Part shown: piece after piece, positions 34,442 to 46,370 of the stretch | Position numbering within the stretch: the first letter of the stretch is position 1 | Layout of the letters: each line of letters opens with the position of its first letter | Assembly: GCF_905171775.1 (NCBI RefSeq) | Contig: NC_053490.1 | Coordinates: forward strand, 157,640,469-157,704,468 | DNA: 64,000 bases | Reading direction: 5' to 3' | DNA from: Rana temporaria | Taxonomy: Eukaryota > Chordata > Amphibia > Anura > Ranidae | The notes under the pieces: model-generated | The model's database searches: none | Seen by the model: the letters and a program-made list of their open reading frames with translations, nothing else | Told to the model about the DNA's origin: nothing | Made by a program: the position numbers and the translations under genes

Positions 34442-34812
34442 GACTGGGTTCACACTACGGTTTTCCCGTCCGTCAGCCGCATACGATTTCAGTATTGAAA
34501 ACGTACGGGCCCGGACGGGAAAACGTATAGATAGACAATGCATTGCAAATCGTATGCACTCAGATGCATCCGGGTGCGTACGATTTGCTGGCAAAACGTT
34601 TTTTAAACGTACGCAAAACCGTGTTCAACCACGGTTTTGCGGTCGTTTTTAAAACAGTATGGCAAACGCATACGTTTTCCTTTAACATTAATGTCAATGG
34701 AAAACGCACATATGTGCGGTTCCATACGTTCCCGTCCGTTTCAGCCGCATACGGTTTTTCATATAAATCGTATGCGGCTGACGGACGGGAAAACCGTAGT
34801 GTGAACCCAGCC
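34442..34812. mobile_element. TTA-flanked MITE with long terminal inverted repeats, 371 bp
   Basis: The two ends match as inverted repeats for nearly 50 bases: GGGTTCACACTACGGTTTTC at the left, GAAAACCGTAGTGTGAACCC at the right, continuing through CCGTCCGTCAGCCGCATACG. TTA lies on both sides (34439-34441, 34813-34815). It resembles PIF/Harbinger-type elements. Confidence 0.9.
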
Positions 34813-34828
34813 TTACAGAGAGAGTATT

Positions 34829-35340
34829 TTAAAGGAACACTAAAGGTTCGTTTTTTTATTAGATCAATTGATTGCTGTAAGCAAGAGCATATAAATATCA
34901 CTTACCTTGTTTTTCCTTTTGACCTCCAAAATACAGTAATCCAGGTTTGAAAATGCCATTTCCTGTCTCTCCTCTTCTTGCTTTCCACCAGCATCTGAGC
35001 TGTTTTGCATGGTGGAAAGCAGAATGTGCTCACCCCCTCCCTATGACTACAGCCCTGCGTGAAGATTCTCTCTTATCCCTCACAGGCATGGAGGCCAAGC
35101 CTAGGCCAAGCCTAATGGGAACTGTAGTTCCCATTAGGCCGTGATGTAGCAAGAATGAATGCGCACCGCAAACCAGGAAGTCAGTGAGAATAATTATTCA
35201 GGAGTGACGGAGGTGAATAAAAAAGCTTGATTTCAACAGGAATCAAACTAGTTATAATGCAAAACATAACTTTTTACTTCATCAGATACTGTCAGACTTT
35301 AATTTAAGAGGAAAATATTTTTGTCTTTACAACCCCTTTA
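34829..35340. mobile_element. TTAA-type MITE (TTAAAGGAACACTAAAGG end)
   Basis: Left end TTAAAGGAACACTAAAGG. Right end CTTTACAACCCCTTTA, where the last A of TTAA has changed. Related by its ends to 39622-40116 and 47046-47501. Confidence 0.65.
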
Positions 35341-35518
35341 CAGAACATACAGTAGCCTGGCCTATATATAATGAAAATCAAGGAAACAGGATGTCTAAGG
35401 TAATTTAAAATGCCAAGTACCCAACATTTTATTTATAATATGACTGTAGGCATTATTCTGCAAGTTCCATTGTGACAGAAGTTTGGTAGAAGAGTTTTTT
35501 TTGCCAGTCCGTTTTTAT

Positions 35519-36452
35519 TTAACCACTTCAATACAGGGCATTTTCACCCCCTTCCTGCCCAGATCAATTTTTAGTTTTCAGCGCTGTCGCACTTTGAATG
35601 ACAATTGCGCGGTCATGCAACACTGTACCCAAATTAAATCTTTATGTTTTTTTCCCTACAAATAGCTTTTTTTTGGTGGTATTTGATCACCTCTGTGGTT
35701 TTAATTTTTTGCGCTTTAAACAAAAGAAGAGCGACACACAATATGTCTTACTTTTTGATTTAATAAATATCACAATTTAAAAAAAAAAAAAATCCTCAGT
35801 TTAGACAGATACGTATTCTTCTACATATTTTTGGTTAAAAAAAAAATCGCAACGAGCGTTTATTTATTGGTTTGCGCAAAAGTTATAGCATCTACAAAAT
35901 AGGGGGGTAGATGTATGGAATTTTTTTTATACTAGTAATGGTGGCGATCTGCGATTTTTTTTGTGACCGTGACATTGCGACGGACACATCGGACACTTTT
36001 GACACGTTTTTGGGACCATTCACATTTATACAGCGATTAGTGCTATACAACTGCACTGATTACTGTGTAGATGTGACTGGCGGGGAAGGGGTTAACACTA
36101 GGGGGCGGGGAAGGGGTTAAATATGTTCCCTGGGAGTGATTCTTACTGTAGGGGGAGGGGGCTCACAAGGGGAGGAGACCGATGTGTGTTCTTCTGTACT
36201 AGGAACACACATCGGTCTCCTCTTCTCTGACAGGACATGGATCTGTGTGATCCATGGTCCTGCTGTGATTGCGGGCAATCGTGGGTGCCCGATGGACATC
36301 GCGGCCGCCAGGCACACCGGATCCTGGACGATGCGGCGGGTGCGCACGCCCTTGCGGCCCGAGAAGCTCAGGACATCAGGTGCCATTCACCCAGAGGGAG
36401 GGAGGGTTCCTGCCGACGTTAAATTACTATGACTCGGTAAGGAAGTGGTTAA
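35519..36452. mobile_element. TTAA-flanked MITE, inverted relative of 1946-3694
   Basis: Left end TTAACCACTTCAATACAGGG equals the right end of 1946-3694, and the right end GGAAGTGGTTAA equals its left end. The internal TTTGGTGGTATTTGATCA block is the reverse of the shared box. A perfect 20-bp hairpin lies at 36172-36191 / 36203-36222. Confidence 0.87.
36172..36222. repeat. Perfect 20-bp stem hairpin inside the TTAA MITE
   Basis: GAGGAGACCGATGTGTGTTC pairs with its exact complement across an 11-base loop. Confidence 0.9.
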
Positions 36453-37622
36453 AATGAAAATAAAAAGTTGATAAAGCAGTTGCCAACAAAGGGAATTTTG
36501 ACAAGCAAAACAAGTAACAAAACATACCAAGCCACCTGGCTCACTCTTCAGAAGCACTGCTGTTTTTTTTTGTTTTTTAACTGGTCCCTCAGACCGTCTC
36601 ATACAGCTTCTCTTGGCTATCTGGGCTTTCTTGGATCACTCAGCCTGTAGTCACAGCTTCCTGCTGTATAGGCCCACTTCTGGCCTTTAAATAGGGGCTC
36701 TCCTGATACCCAAGGCATTCTCACTCCCTTTGTGATTTAGAGATTTCCTCAGTCCCCCGGACTTGCCTAGCTGACCCGGCTCTCAGTCTCCTAGACTCGC
36801 TTATTAGACTTAATTTTCTTAGCACTATGGACATGAAATCTCTCCTCCAGCATTGAGAGATGCCTCTTGAGGGCCATCTACTAACAGGAACCCAGAGCTA
36901 TGCTCAAATCATTCATTGTAAGTGATATGTGCACCTTGACACACACACTGCTGGTCAATGGGTAGGAAATTTCGTCCTTTCCAAAGCCCTTTGAAACCTC
37001 TAGACCAAGGCCATACGTGGATCGAATTTCGAAAGATTTTTTTTTTGAAAATCTTATCTAAGAATTTCCGTTTGGATTTCACACCTTTAGTGGGCTGCAG
37101 CAACAGACAATTTTTGTGCGGCCATAAAATTTGAGTAATTGGGCTTGTTTAAAATTCGTTGAAAAACAAATGATGTTCTAATCAATGATGGAAGAATCGT
37201 GCGAGAAATGTAATCAAAAAAGAAATGCGCATGAGTGCAAGAAAATAAAAATTCACGGAAAGAAAGGAAGACTCCCAGCCACGAAAATTATTTTCTGTAG
37301 CAACATGAGGTGAAATTGAAGGCGTGGTTGATCAAAGTCAATGGTGGCATCATTGGATCACAAAACGCACAACATTTCTGATATTCGAAAGAAGATTCTT
37401 TTGAAATTTGACCAATCCAGAAATACTAAAATCCAGGGAAAGCTGAAAAAACAGCTCTGCTCATACCGATACTCCAGAGTCATGCACTCTGCAAACATGG
37501 GAACCATGTGTCCTTTGTAGAACCATCTTTACAGTGGTAGAGCCTTGCACTGTCACACCTCTACACTCTGCTAAACAAATTTAAATCGGTAGTGGGAAAA
37601 AAAGTCCCCTGCAAGTTGATGT
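36453..37622. other. Unassigned DNA with a probable decayed MITE
   Basis: CCATACGTGGATCGAATTTC at 37009-37028 and ATTCGAAAGAAGATTC at 37383-37398 look like ends of one inverted-repeat element, but the borders are uncertain. No gene. Confidence 0.4.
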
Positions 37623-37985
37623 CACAATGAGCTTGTATGCACTGCATACTAGCACATTATGACAGTTTTGCCTGTAAAGTGGATTCCTCCTGCAGTTTTT
37701 GTTCACCGCTGACAGGACTTCAATTTTTACTTTGTCCTCCTTCCAGGTTTGCATGTGCATGGGGATACACGTTTGCAAGAGAGTACTCTGACCAGACAGC
37801 ACACTTGAGTGTGCCGTTCATTCAGAGCACAGTGCGCATGTGCTTTTGATGTCACTGGCTGCTACAAATGTGAATATCTCCTAAACGGGGCACGTTTAGG
37901 AGATATTAACTGTAAATAGAGGCAAGTCTCATTATAGGCTTATCTGTAGTTACAAGTGAAAGAGTGGACTTTATAACCTCTTTAG
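37623..37985. mobile_element. MITE with internal AATATCTCCTAAACG hairpin, copy 2
   Basis: Shares GCACATTATG, TTCCAGGTTTGCA and the hairpin with 26027-26394. The stem at 37873-37887 / 37893-37907 is 15 bp and perfect, with a GGGCA loop. The right end ACTTTATAACCTCTTTA resembles the family end; the left border is unclear. Confidence 0.65.
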
Positions 37986-39621
37986 GGATGGCATTAAACA
38001 CCAAGATGAAATCTTCTACTGCCTCCCACAAAACTAAATCAAAATAAAAATTAGACACTGTGGGGTTTTCTTGATGAAGAATTGTTGAAAATCCCACTAC
38101 ACACAGGCACAGCATAAAAGTATTTCAAGGAGAATTGATGCTGTTCCAATAAAAAAAAAAGATGGCCCTACATTTGATAGTAGCCATATTCATAGGCTTT
38201 TCTATTATTCTGTCAACTAACTTTATCAATCAAAGCCTTTATTTATGATATTACTTTTCAGGATAATTCAAATTAGTCTGACAACATTTGCAATCAGGCG
38301 AGAGGAAACATAGGAACCACAAAATAAAATATTATACCATTTAGACACTTACAGAGATAACTCTAGGAACAGGAGCTCTGAAGCTGTGCCAGTGCTCCAG
38401 TAACTATGTCCAACTACTTGCAAACAATTAGACTACTGTTTGATGGATTACACGGGTCACACAATTTTCGGTGCATTAAATGAGGTTACACCTGTATCTT
38501 CACTCATGAACTATAATTAGGGTCAGAGATGTCATAATCCAAATTACTGTACTGCCAGGGGAACAGAAAAGAATGTTATCTTTGGGACAATTTATCCACT
38601 TATAGCAGAGAATTCATGATCAAATATAAGACTGCAGTACATTACATCACTGTATTTAATCCCAGTAGAGGATGATTTTGCAGTCTCTAATCACCAGAGC
38701 CAGAATAGGTGCAAATAAAAGCTTTATACGGGCCATAATTGTATTAAGTGCAAGTGATAAATGACTCAGACAGACTACTGGAAATTGGTTTTTGATATTA
38801 TATTAAAGCTGACCTTCAGGTTGAAGGCATCAAATTTGTTATTTTGTCACATGGACAGTACAGCAGCTTTTTGGTAAAATATCTAGTTTATTTCTCACAG
38901 AAAGATGCTTACCTACCAGGAAGCAAAGCACTTGTAGAATGATGGTAAAACTTTGCACAGAAAACCAATTAGTTCTCAAAGTGCTTTACAAATAACCAAA
39001 AAGCAAACATATGTAATGGTCTTATAAAAAAATATTAAAATGGTTAATTTTCTGCCTACCACCAAAGCACCAACACACTAAGAATAGTGCTATTTAGTGT
39101 GAAATATGGTGTCAAAAACACCTGAGCCACATATGAATTGTAAAAATCATGTTTACAGTAGTTGTAGTATACGCCTAGCCTCTAGCACTGGGTTGGTTCA
39201 CTTTAACAGCTGATGTGGGATCTAGCAAGGAAATGTAGAACAATAAACACTTACCTTATGAGCTTCAAGAAACAGGATTCATAAAGTTGTTACTAAGTCA
39301 CATGAATCCAAGGTAAATTTTCTGACCTACTGCAGATCTACATTGTTGATGTAAATTTCAACATTCTTCATTCACTGGCATTCATTTACTAAAACTGGAG
39401 AGTGTGAAATATGGTGTAGCTCTGCATAGAAACCAACTGGCTTCTATCTTCAGCTTGTTTAATTAAGTATTGACAAAAACAACCACACTGCGACTAATCC
39501 CAATACACAACTTGATGTGGTTGTAAAATGAAATAAATGAATAAGTGTCAAAGCATCCTCAAAATACAACCTCGACTTACCCAGAAACTTTAGAAAATAG
39601 TCTGTGCCTTGTCCTGCAGCT
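37986..39621. other. Unassigned DNA
   Basis: A short TTAAAGCTGACCTTCAG fragment at 38803-38819 recurs at 42964-42980, so at least one old repeat family is present. No gene recognised. Confidence 0.4.
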
Positions 39622-40116
39622 TTAAAATGTATTTTTGTTTCCCTAAATAGCTTCCTTTACCTTAGTGCAGTCCTCCTTTACTTACCTCATCCTTCGATTT
39701 TTCTTTTAAATGTCCTTATTTCCTCTGAGAAATCCTCACTTTCTGTTCTTCTGTCTGTAACTACACACAGTAATGCAAGGCTTTCTCCCTGGTGTGGAGA
39801 AAGCCTCTTGAGGGGGGAGGGGGCGAGCAGGCAAGTCAGGATGCTCTTTACTTTGCAGATAGAGAAAGCAGCTGTGTGTTAGTGGGCGTCCTGACACTCC
39901 TGCTTGCCCCTCCCCTCAAGAGGCTTTCTCCACACCAGGGAGAAAGCCTCGCATTACTGTGTGGAGTTACAGACAGAAGAACAGGAAGTGAGGATTTCTC
40001 AGAAGAAATAAGGACATTTAAAAACAAAATCGAAGGATGAGGTAAGTGAAGGAGGACTGCACTAAGGTAAAGAAAGCTATTTAAGGGGAAAAAAATTACC
40101 TTTACAACCCCTTTAA
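39622..40116. repeat. Long inverted repeat element with about 200-bp arms (TTAA-flanked)
   Basis: Arms at about 39640-39830 and 39880-40090 are near-identical inverses (CTTCCTTTACCTTAGTGCAG against CTGCACTAAGGTAAAGAAAG). TTAA lies at 39622-39625 and 40113-40116. The open frames on the two strands encode almost the same peptide because they are the two arms read outward; they are not genes. Confidence 0.88.
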
Positions 40117-40883
40117 AATTGTCAGTGTATATGCTCACAACCGCTACCAAATAATGGTGAATGAACTCACAAGGATAGATTATTAAGAACCTCACTGTTG
40201 TACAGGAGTGGATAATTTTTCATTATTCAGATGTGCTCGGCTAAGATATGCAAATAAGTATGATTGGCCAACAGGACCCAGCTGTGTAGTACTATTGACT
40301 TGGGTGTATGGCGTTTAGTGACCATTTCCTTTAATTCCACAATTATCAACTAAGTAGCATATCATTTAAAATTCAAGCACTGGTATTATTGCAAATGCTA
40401 AGCTTTATCGTGTGTCTGTCTTTGAAGTGTATGTCAACTCTTAAATACATTTTTCTCTTTATGTGATGCAAATTTAAACTTGTAAACAATTGTGCATTAG
40501 ATAATTTTACAAACTAATCATAAAACACCTTTTTAGTTGTTTTTTTGCTCACATGCTCATCCTTCTTTGCTCTGCAATGCACTCAGAACTCTGTGGTTGG
40601 AGCAAGCTGTGACGCCACCTGTAGAGGTCACAGCAGGAAATTCAGGTGCCGTTTCTGTGGCCATGCAGCAAGTTCTGTACAAACTTTCTGCCCATAAAGG
40701 GTAGGGGAACAGAGGAAAAAAAGGGTGTGGGGGGGGGGGGGTTAACAAGTGTTTTTTTGTGATGTCAGTAGCCCATGACTTCTAAGACATTGCAACTTGC
40801 AAAAGCAAAGATAGCATTAGGGGGGTTAACCTTTTATCTACTGGGTGTTTATACACGGGATAATCCTCCATGGGGACCATGGG
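40117..40883. other. Unassigned DNA with a poly(G) tract
   Basis: G14-like run at 40727-40741. GAAGTGTATGTCAACTCTTA at 40425-40444 resembles a MITE end without an identified partner. No gene. Confidence 0.4.
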
Positions 40884-41051
40884 TAGGGTTGCCACCTCAT
40901 CCCTTTAAAACAGAACACATATGAATTACACAGGTTATGTGGCTGATTTAATGCAGGTAAGGCACCAAATGAGTATAATTACCACCTTAATTAGCCACAG
41001 AACCTGTGTAATTCATGTGTTCTGTTTTAAAGGGATGAGGTGGCAACCCTA
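40884..41051. mobile_element. hAT-like MITE with 8-bp target duplication, 168 bp
   Basis: Ends TAGGGTTGCCACCTCATCCC / GGGATGAGGTGGCAACCCTA are inverted repeats that continue for about 50 bases. The 8-base direct repeat ACCATGGG flanks the element exactly (40876-40883, 41052-41059), the signature of hAT transposition. Confidence 0.92.
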
Positions 41052-41059
41052 ACCATGGG

Positions 41060-43043
41060 GGTCTTTTTGTGGCAAGAAATAGGGATACCATCAAAAGAAA
41101 TTGTCCACTTTCTAAGGAAACTTTCTTCATTAAGATATTCTTGAGTGAGAGTGGGCCCAGTCTCCATACAGAAAGAATCAACCAGTTTCTGTGGAAGATA
41201 TCATTTGTTACATGGGAAGATCAACTCTTGGTCATCATCCTCCAAATGAGTAAGGCATGGCTAAACCCTAAGTGAGACTGTCTAATTAAATTTGTCTGTG
41301 TTTTGGAGGTGTAGATGTTTATAACATTGGGTTTGACAGTTAACAAGGGGTACGTCATGATAATTTTTTTTTTTTTTTGTATAAATGATCAAAAACTATA
41401 TTTTTGCTGTTATAGTGCTACACGTTTAATAGACTTTAATGGCGCAGAAACAAAAAAAATCAACATCTTTGACCCAAGTGGAGTACTCATGACCTCTACT
41501 ACCAGCAGTGGAGTGCCCTCAGATAGGAGACCAGCATAAATTGACTTCCAAGTCCAAATAGAAAGAGGCATGGTGCTTGACCCATTAATCTAGTGGCATA
41601 TATGCAGGAGGCATTTCAGTACTGTGTCACTTGGAAGGAAGGTACAGTAGTACCATAACAGGTATGACAACTAAATGGTGCCAAACCAGCATTAACCCTG
41701 GCCATGCTGGAACCCACAGTGTGCCACTAAAAGGGTGGATAGTTGCATTGTGTGCCAAGGGTAGGGTTTACAGCAGGATCTAGGGCAAAAAAAATATTAA
41801 AGGCAGGCCCCTGGTCTTCCAGCAGTCCACTGATCTGGGAGTTGCAGAAGGAGCCTCAGTGGCTTGGAAATTACATAATACAGAGAGAGAAAAAAAAACT
41901 CCAAAAGAAGAAGGTGGGCTTTTCTAGCAACAAACTAGAGGCTAGCTGAGAGTCAAAGAGATTATATATAATGCCCGTACAGCCTTTTTTTTTTTTTTAT
42001 GCCAACATTCATTTACCTGAAAGTAGTTGCATAAACCAGAACTGTAATGCTTTAAAGAATCCTGTGTCCTATACAATCAAACAAAAATAAAAATGTGGTG
42101 TCCGTGTGATACTGAAGGCCTAAATTTGTGTAGCTTAGTGGATGAAAAAAATTACAGCTGCATATACCTAAAACAGATTGTATATTAAATTATATAATAT
42201 CTTTATTATTTACAACACAAATACTTTTGGGGGAGATAACGGGACGTATTTAAAGTGGACAAAATGTAACACAGATGTCTAACCCCCCCCCCCATGCTAC
42301 AATTTGCATTTCATATCACAAACATCCATATGCCCTTAAGAGCCCAAAAGATCAAATCTGCTGCTATAATTTTCCGCAACAGCTGTTTTGCAAATTAAAA
42401 TAAAAAAATATCTGATAAATCAAATTATGAATTCCAGAGCAACAGCCTAGTTTATCGTGATTAGCAGCAACACTTCTGCCCCCATAAAAACCAAGACATT
42501 TTAATATATACAAGTACCAATAAAACAAGGCAAATGGTTTAAAGTCAAATATATTACCAGACATTGCAACAGATAATAGTGTTGATAAAAACATGTTATC
42601 TAATCATACTAGGATAAAAAAAAAACTACTACTACTACTAAGTAAAGGAAAATTAAGGGGAAAGGAGGGAAAAGGGATTAAATTCACATAGCAAAATATG
42701 GTGGTCAAGAAATAGCAGGTTATAATTAGACCAAGATGGAAAAGTCGCATGGTCCCATTTTGTTTGGGATGTGGTGCCTACAATCTTTGGTGTTTTCATT
42801 TGTGATTGGACTATTTTAGTATAAAAATACTAAGTAAAGCTACAGTCTGACAGTGAATTAAAAGTTGGATAAAGAGATTGGAAATTGAATCACAAAGTTC
42901 AACACTCAGCCAGCATCAGGTCTATATAGATTACCCTCTGATAAATATAAAACACAAAACATATTAAAGCTGACCTTCAGCATCTTTATTCACTTTGTCT
43001 CATTTGAATTGTCATGCAAAGGTATGTAATATATAATGTAATA
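41060..43043. other. Unassigned DNA
   Basis: No gene recognised. Poly(T) tract at 41987-41998, C9 at 42284-42292, short (ACT)n near 42630. Confidence 0.4.
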
Positions 43044-43709
43044 TATAAAAAATGGCATGGGGTTCCCCCAAATTCCATACTAGACCCGTATCCGAGCAGC
43101 AGCCTGGCCGGTCAGGAAAGAGGGTGGGGACGAGCGAGCGCCCCCCCTCCTCAACCATGCCAGGCCGCATGCCCTCAACATGGGGGGGTAGGTGCTTTGG
43201 GGACGCCCTGTGGCCCCCCCACCCCAAAGCACCTGTCCCCATGTTGATGAGGATGGGGCCTCTTCCCGACAACCCTGGCCGTTGGTTGTCGGGGTATGCG
43301 GGAGGGGAGCCCCCTTTAATAAGGTATCCCCCAGATCCCGGCCCCCCTACCCTAGGTGATTGAGTATGGGGTACAGCGTACCCCTACCCATTCACCTGGA
43401 GGAAAAAAAAATAAAAAAACACACTACACAGGGTTTTTCAAGTAATTTATTAGTCAGCTCTGGGGCCCCCCTCTCTTCTTTAGCTCTTTTACAATGGCGG
43501 CTTCTTCGATGTCTTCTGCGGGGGTCCCGGTCTTCACCGCCATCTGGTTCTCTTCCGCCGGGGGGCGCTTTCTTCATTAGCTTTTTTACAGCGGCCCCCT
43601 CCCGGGCTTCTTCGAGGTCTTCTGCAGGGGGGGTCCCGGTCGTCACCGCCGTCTGGTTCGTCACAGTCCCATCATGCTCCGTGCACCTGAAGCATGATGG
43701 GACTGTGAC
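43044..43709 (-). repeat. Family A hairpin-string repeat, copy 2 (reverse orientation)
   Basis: Reverse-strand match to 1-1090 and 48649-49475, including the GTACCCC/GGGGTAC hairpin and the CCCGACAACC/GGTTGTCGGG hairpin. It is truncated at its distal end just before the T-loop hairpin. Its head is the palindrome 43660-43709, shared with copy 3 running the other way. Confidence 0.8.
43660..43709. repeat. Palindrome joining two head-to-head family A copies
   Basis: GTCACAGTCCCATCATGCT and AGCATGATGGGACTGTGAC are perfect 19-base inverses around a 12-base loop. A TATA-like CCTATATAAA follows at 43721-43730 on the plus strand. Confidence 0.92.
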
Positions 43710-43737
43710 GTCATAAGAGGCCTATATAAATGGGTGC
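43710..43737 (+). repeat. Family A copy 3, head segment
   Basis: GTCATAAGAGGCCTATATAA... is the start of copy 3, cut from its body at 48649 by the Penelope-like insertion. Bases 43724-43737 are the left target duplication. Confidence 0.75.
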
Positions 43738-43761
43738 TGATATGTATGAATTCGTCAGAAC

Positions 43762-45185
43762 AAATACCCCAGAACAGCTACTTTTTATAGCTTACCTAAA
43801 ATTCATAAGCAACAGAACCCACCACCTGGACGACCTATAGTCTCCGGGAACAGATCTATTTTAGAAAATCTGAGCTGTGTACTTGACACATACCTACAAC
43901 CCTATGTTACATCTCTTTCATCCTTTGTAAAGGATACTATTCATCTATTGCAGATTGCCGAGGAATTAGTCCTTTCAGATGATTCGATCCTGGTTGCCAT
44001 CGATGTCGAGGCACTGTATAGCAGCATCCCCCATGCGAAGGGGATGGAGGCAATACAGAGGACCCTTTGTAAGGGCCTTCGACATGATCATACTCTGAAT
44101 GACTTCTTGCTCGATGCACTACGATATATACTCTATCACAATTTCTTTTCATTTAATGACTCCCACTTCCTCCAGGTACAAGGCGTAGCGATGGGGACAT
44201 GTTGTGCCCCATCCTACGCCAATTTGTACCTGGGGGAGTGGGAGCAATCCCTCCCCGATGACGAAGACCTCGTCGAATACCTGAGCCATGTCAAATTATG
44301 GTGACAGTATATCGACAACGTCTTTGTCATCTGGGAGGGATCGGAGAGTTCCTTACTGCAATTTTTTAATCGTTTAAATCAAAACGATTACAATCTAAAA
44401 TTCACGATGACCCATGACAAACATACCATCACTTTTTTGGATGTCCGGCTTTATGTCGACCTTGAAGGACATTTATGTAGCACCCTTTTCCGTGAAAGTA
44501 CAGCCGGAAATACGGTGCTACACGCCGACAGCTTTCATCCATCCCCTTTAAAAAACTCCATACCATATGGGCAATATTTGCGACTTTGTCGCAATTGTTC
44601 TAATGACACTCTATTTTTCGAGGAAGCAAGAAAACTTCAGAGCAGACTTCTCGCAAGAGGGTACAGTAGGTCATGCCTACGCAAGGCCTACAACAAAACA
44701 AGCATAAAAACAAGACAGGAGCTTCTATTCAAAAAGAAACCGAAACAACCAGGATCATTTTGCGTTTCTCACGACAACATAAAGCTATAAAATAAATAAT
44801 TGAAAGAAATTGGACTATTCTGACTGACCATTCTAATTTGAATGGATTTATTTCTAACTATCCTTCAATCACCTACAAACATGCAACCTCAATCAAAGAT
44901 CGTTTGGTTCAGAGCGAATACAAAAATACTCAGAAAAGGGATACACACTGCCCAGCTTTTGGCACCTTCCCATGTGGACATTGTTCACATTGTCCACTCA
45001 TGCGACAGGACAAAATCTTTCAACTCCCCAATGGAGAAACGTTCCAACCCTCCCATTTCACCAACTGTCAAATGCGTGGCGTTGTCTATTTGATGGAATG
45101 CGAGTGTGGTGCTTTGTATATAGGCAAAACCAAGCAGGAATTTTGGCATACAGTATGGAGATTGGTAATCGGTATCTTCTAATTG
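43762..45185 (+). pseudogene. Penelope-like reverse transcriptase / GIY-YIG endonuclease, broken
   Basis: The frame opens at TATFYSLPKIHKQQNPPPGR, an early reverse transcriptase block, so the N-terminus is lost. Motif A is VAIDVEALYSSIPH, motif B is QGVAMGTCCAPSYANLYLG and motif C is YIDNVFVIW, where the second catalytic aspartate has become asparagine. An in-frame stop at about 44302 precedes motif C. The C-terminal part holds a cysteine/histidine cluster (CGHCSHCP) and the endonuclease signature GVVYLMECECGALYIGKTK, after which the frame is lost near 45180. Known role: target-primed insertion. This copy cannot make a working enzyme. Confidence 0.9.
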
Positions 45186-46370
45186 GAAGACATGTGGTGA
45201 TCAAACATAACTATAGAGTACCAAAGGTCTCATTTGCCGCACTCTGACGTATTCATATTCCCGATCGAGGAGGTGACTGGAACAAAATTCTGCTCCAACA
45301 AAAGCAGAAATGGGTTTTTAAATTGCACGCAACAATTTGTCCAGGAATAAATGGATCTCTTTCTTTTGCCCCCTTTTTGAAGGGGTTCGTCCTGGCTAAA
45401 ACCCAATAGACAGTATACTTTATCGCATTAGAAAGTGCAACCTAACCGGTTTCCTTAATATGTGTGTTCTCATATTATCTTTATTTTATTTATTTATTTC
45501 CACCCCGTTCTTTTGCCTTTTTCCTGTTGGCCTTTATAGCACTACTATTTCAATTGAGATTTCTTATCTCATGTGGTTTATTTTATGGTTACGAGAGTAC
45601 AGCTGACTCTCATATTAGTGCTCTGCATCTCTGAGGTCTTTTTAAATAAATTATAATAAAATATTGAAAATGCTGACAATGTATTATAATAGAGTGGATA
45701 TGCAACAGGTATGGATATTACAGTAACATAAATGTACTATGATAATGATATAATTGCTCATGAATCTTATTATTTTTTTCATGTATATTCCTTGTCCTTT
45801 CCACTTAGAATTGTACTCCGTTTTCCCGGGCTGGGTGCCGTATGTCCACGCTTCTGCAGTCAGCGCCCCCTGCTCTGCATATTACAGGTGGCTTCCCAGC
45901 AAGGGGAGAGAAGCGCAGGGCTCTGCGTTGCCACTAGGCTCCACTATGTGGCGAGGCCTCGTCCATAGGTTAAGCCGCTCCCTTTTGCTGGCGGCATCTG
46001 TGATTACTTCTGGACGCCTATGATATCGGGCGCGCATGCGCGGTTATACCGTGCGATCGCGCTGACGTCACATAATTATAAGACAGCGGACAAGTTCCTA
46101 CTTCACAGGCGCCAAGGTAGTCACCTGGGCAACCCGCTCTCTGTGGAAGAAATCACCTGGTTCTGGTAAGGTAGGAGATGGGGGGATGCGATCTTGCGGC
46201 CAATTAATCCAATCAAGGATCATATACATATTGAATGACTGATACAGCTTTCCCCTATTCTTTATTTGTAGATTATATATGGCATTGAACCTTGTGTTTT
46301 TTGTTCTATAAAACCTGGTTCTTACTATCTGCCTAAAAACTGTGGATATTTTACAAATCCTTCAGTGTTA

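Noticed and set aside
34543..34950. 135-codon and opposing 113-codon frames
   Set aside because: Both cross the TTA-flanked inverted-repeat element at 34442-34812 and reflect its symmetry.
39604..40195. Two similar proteins on opposite strands
   Set aside because: They are the two arms of one long inverted repeat.
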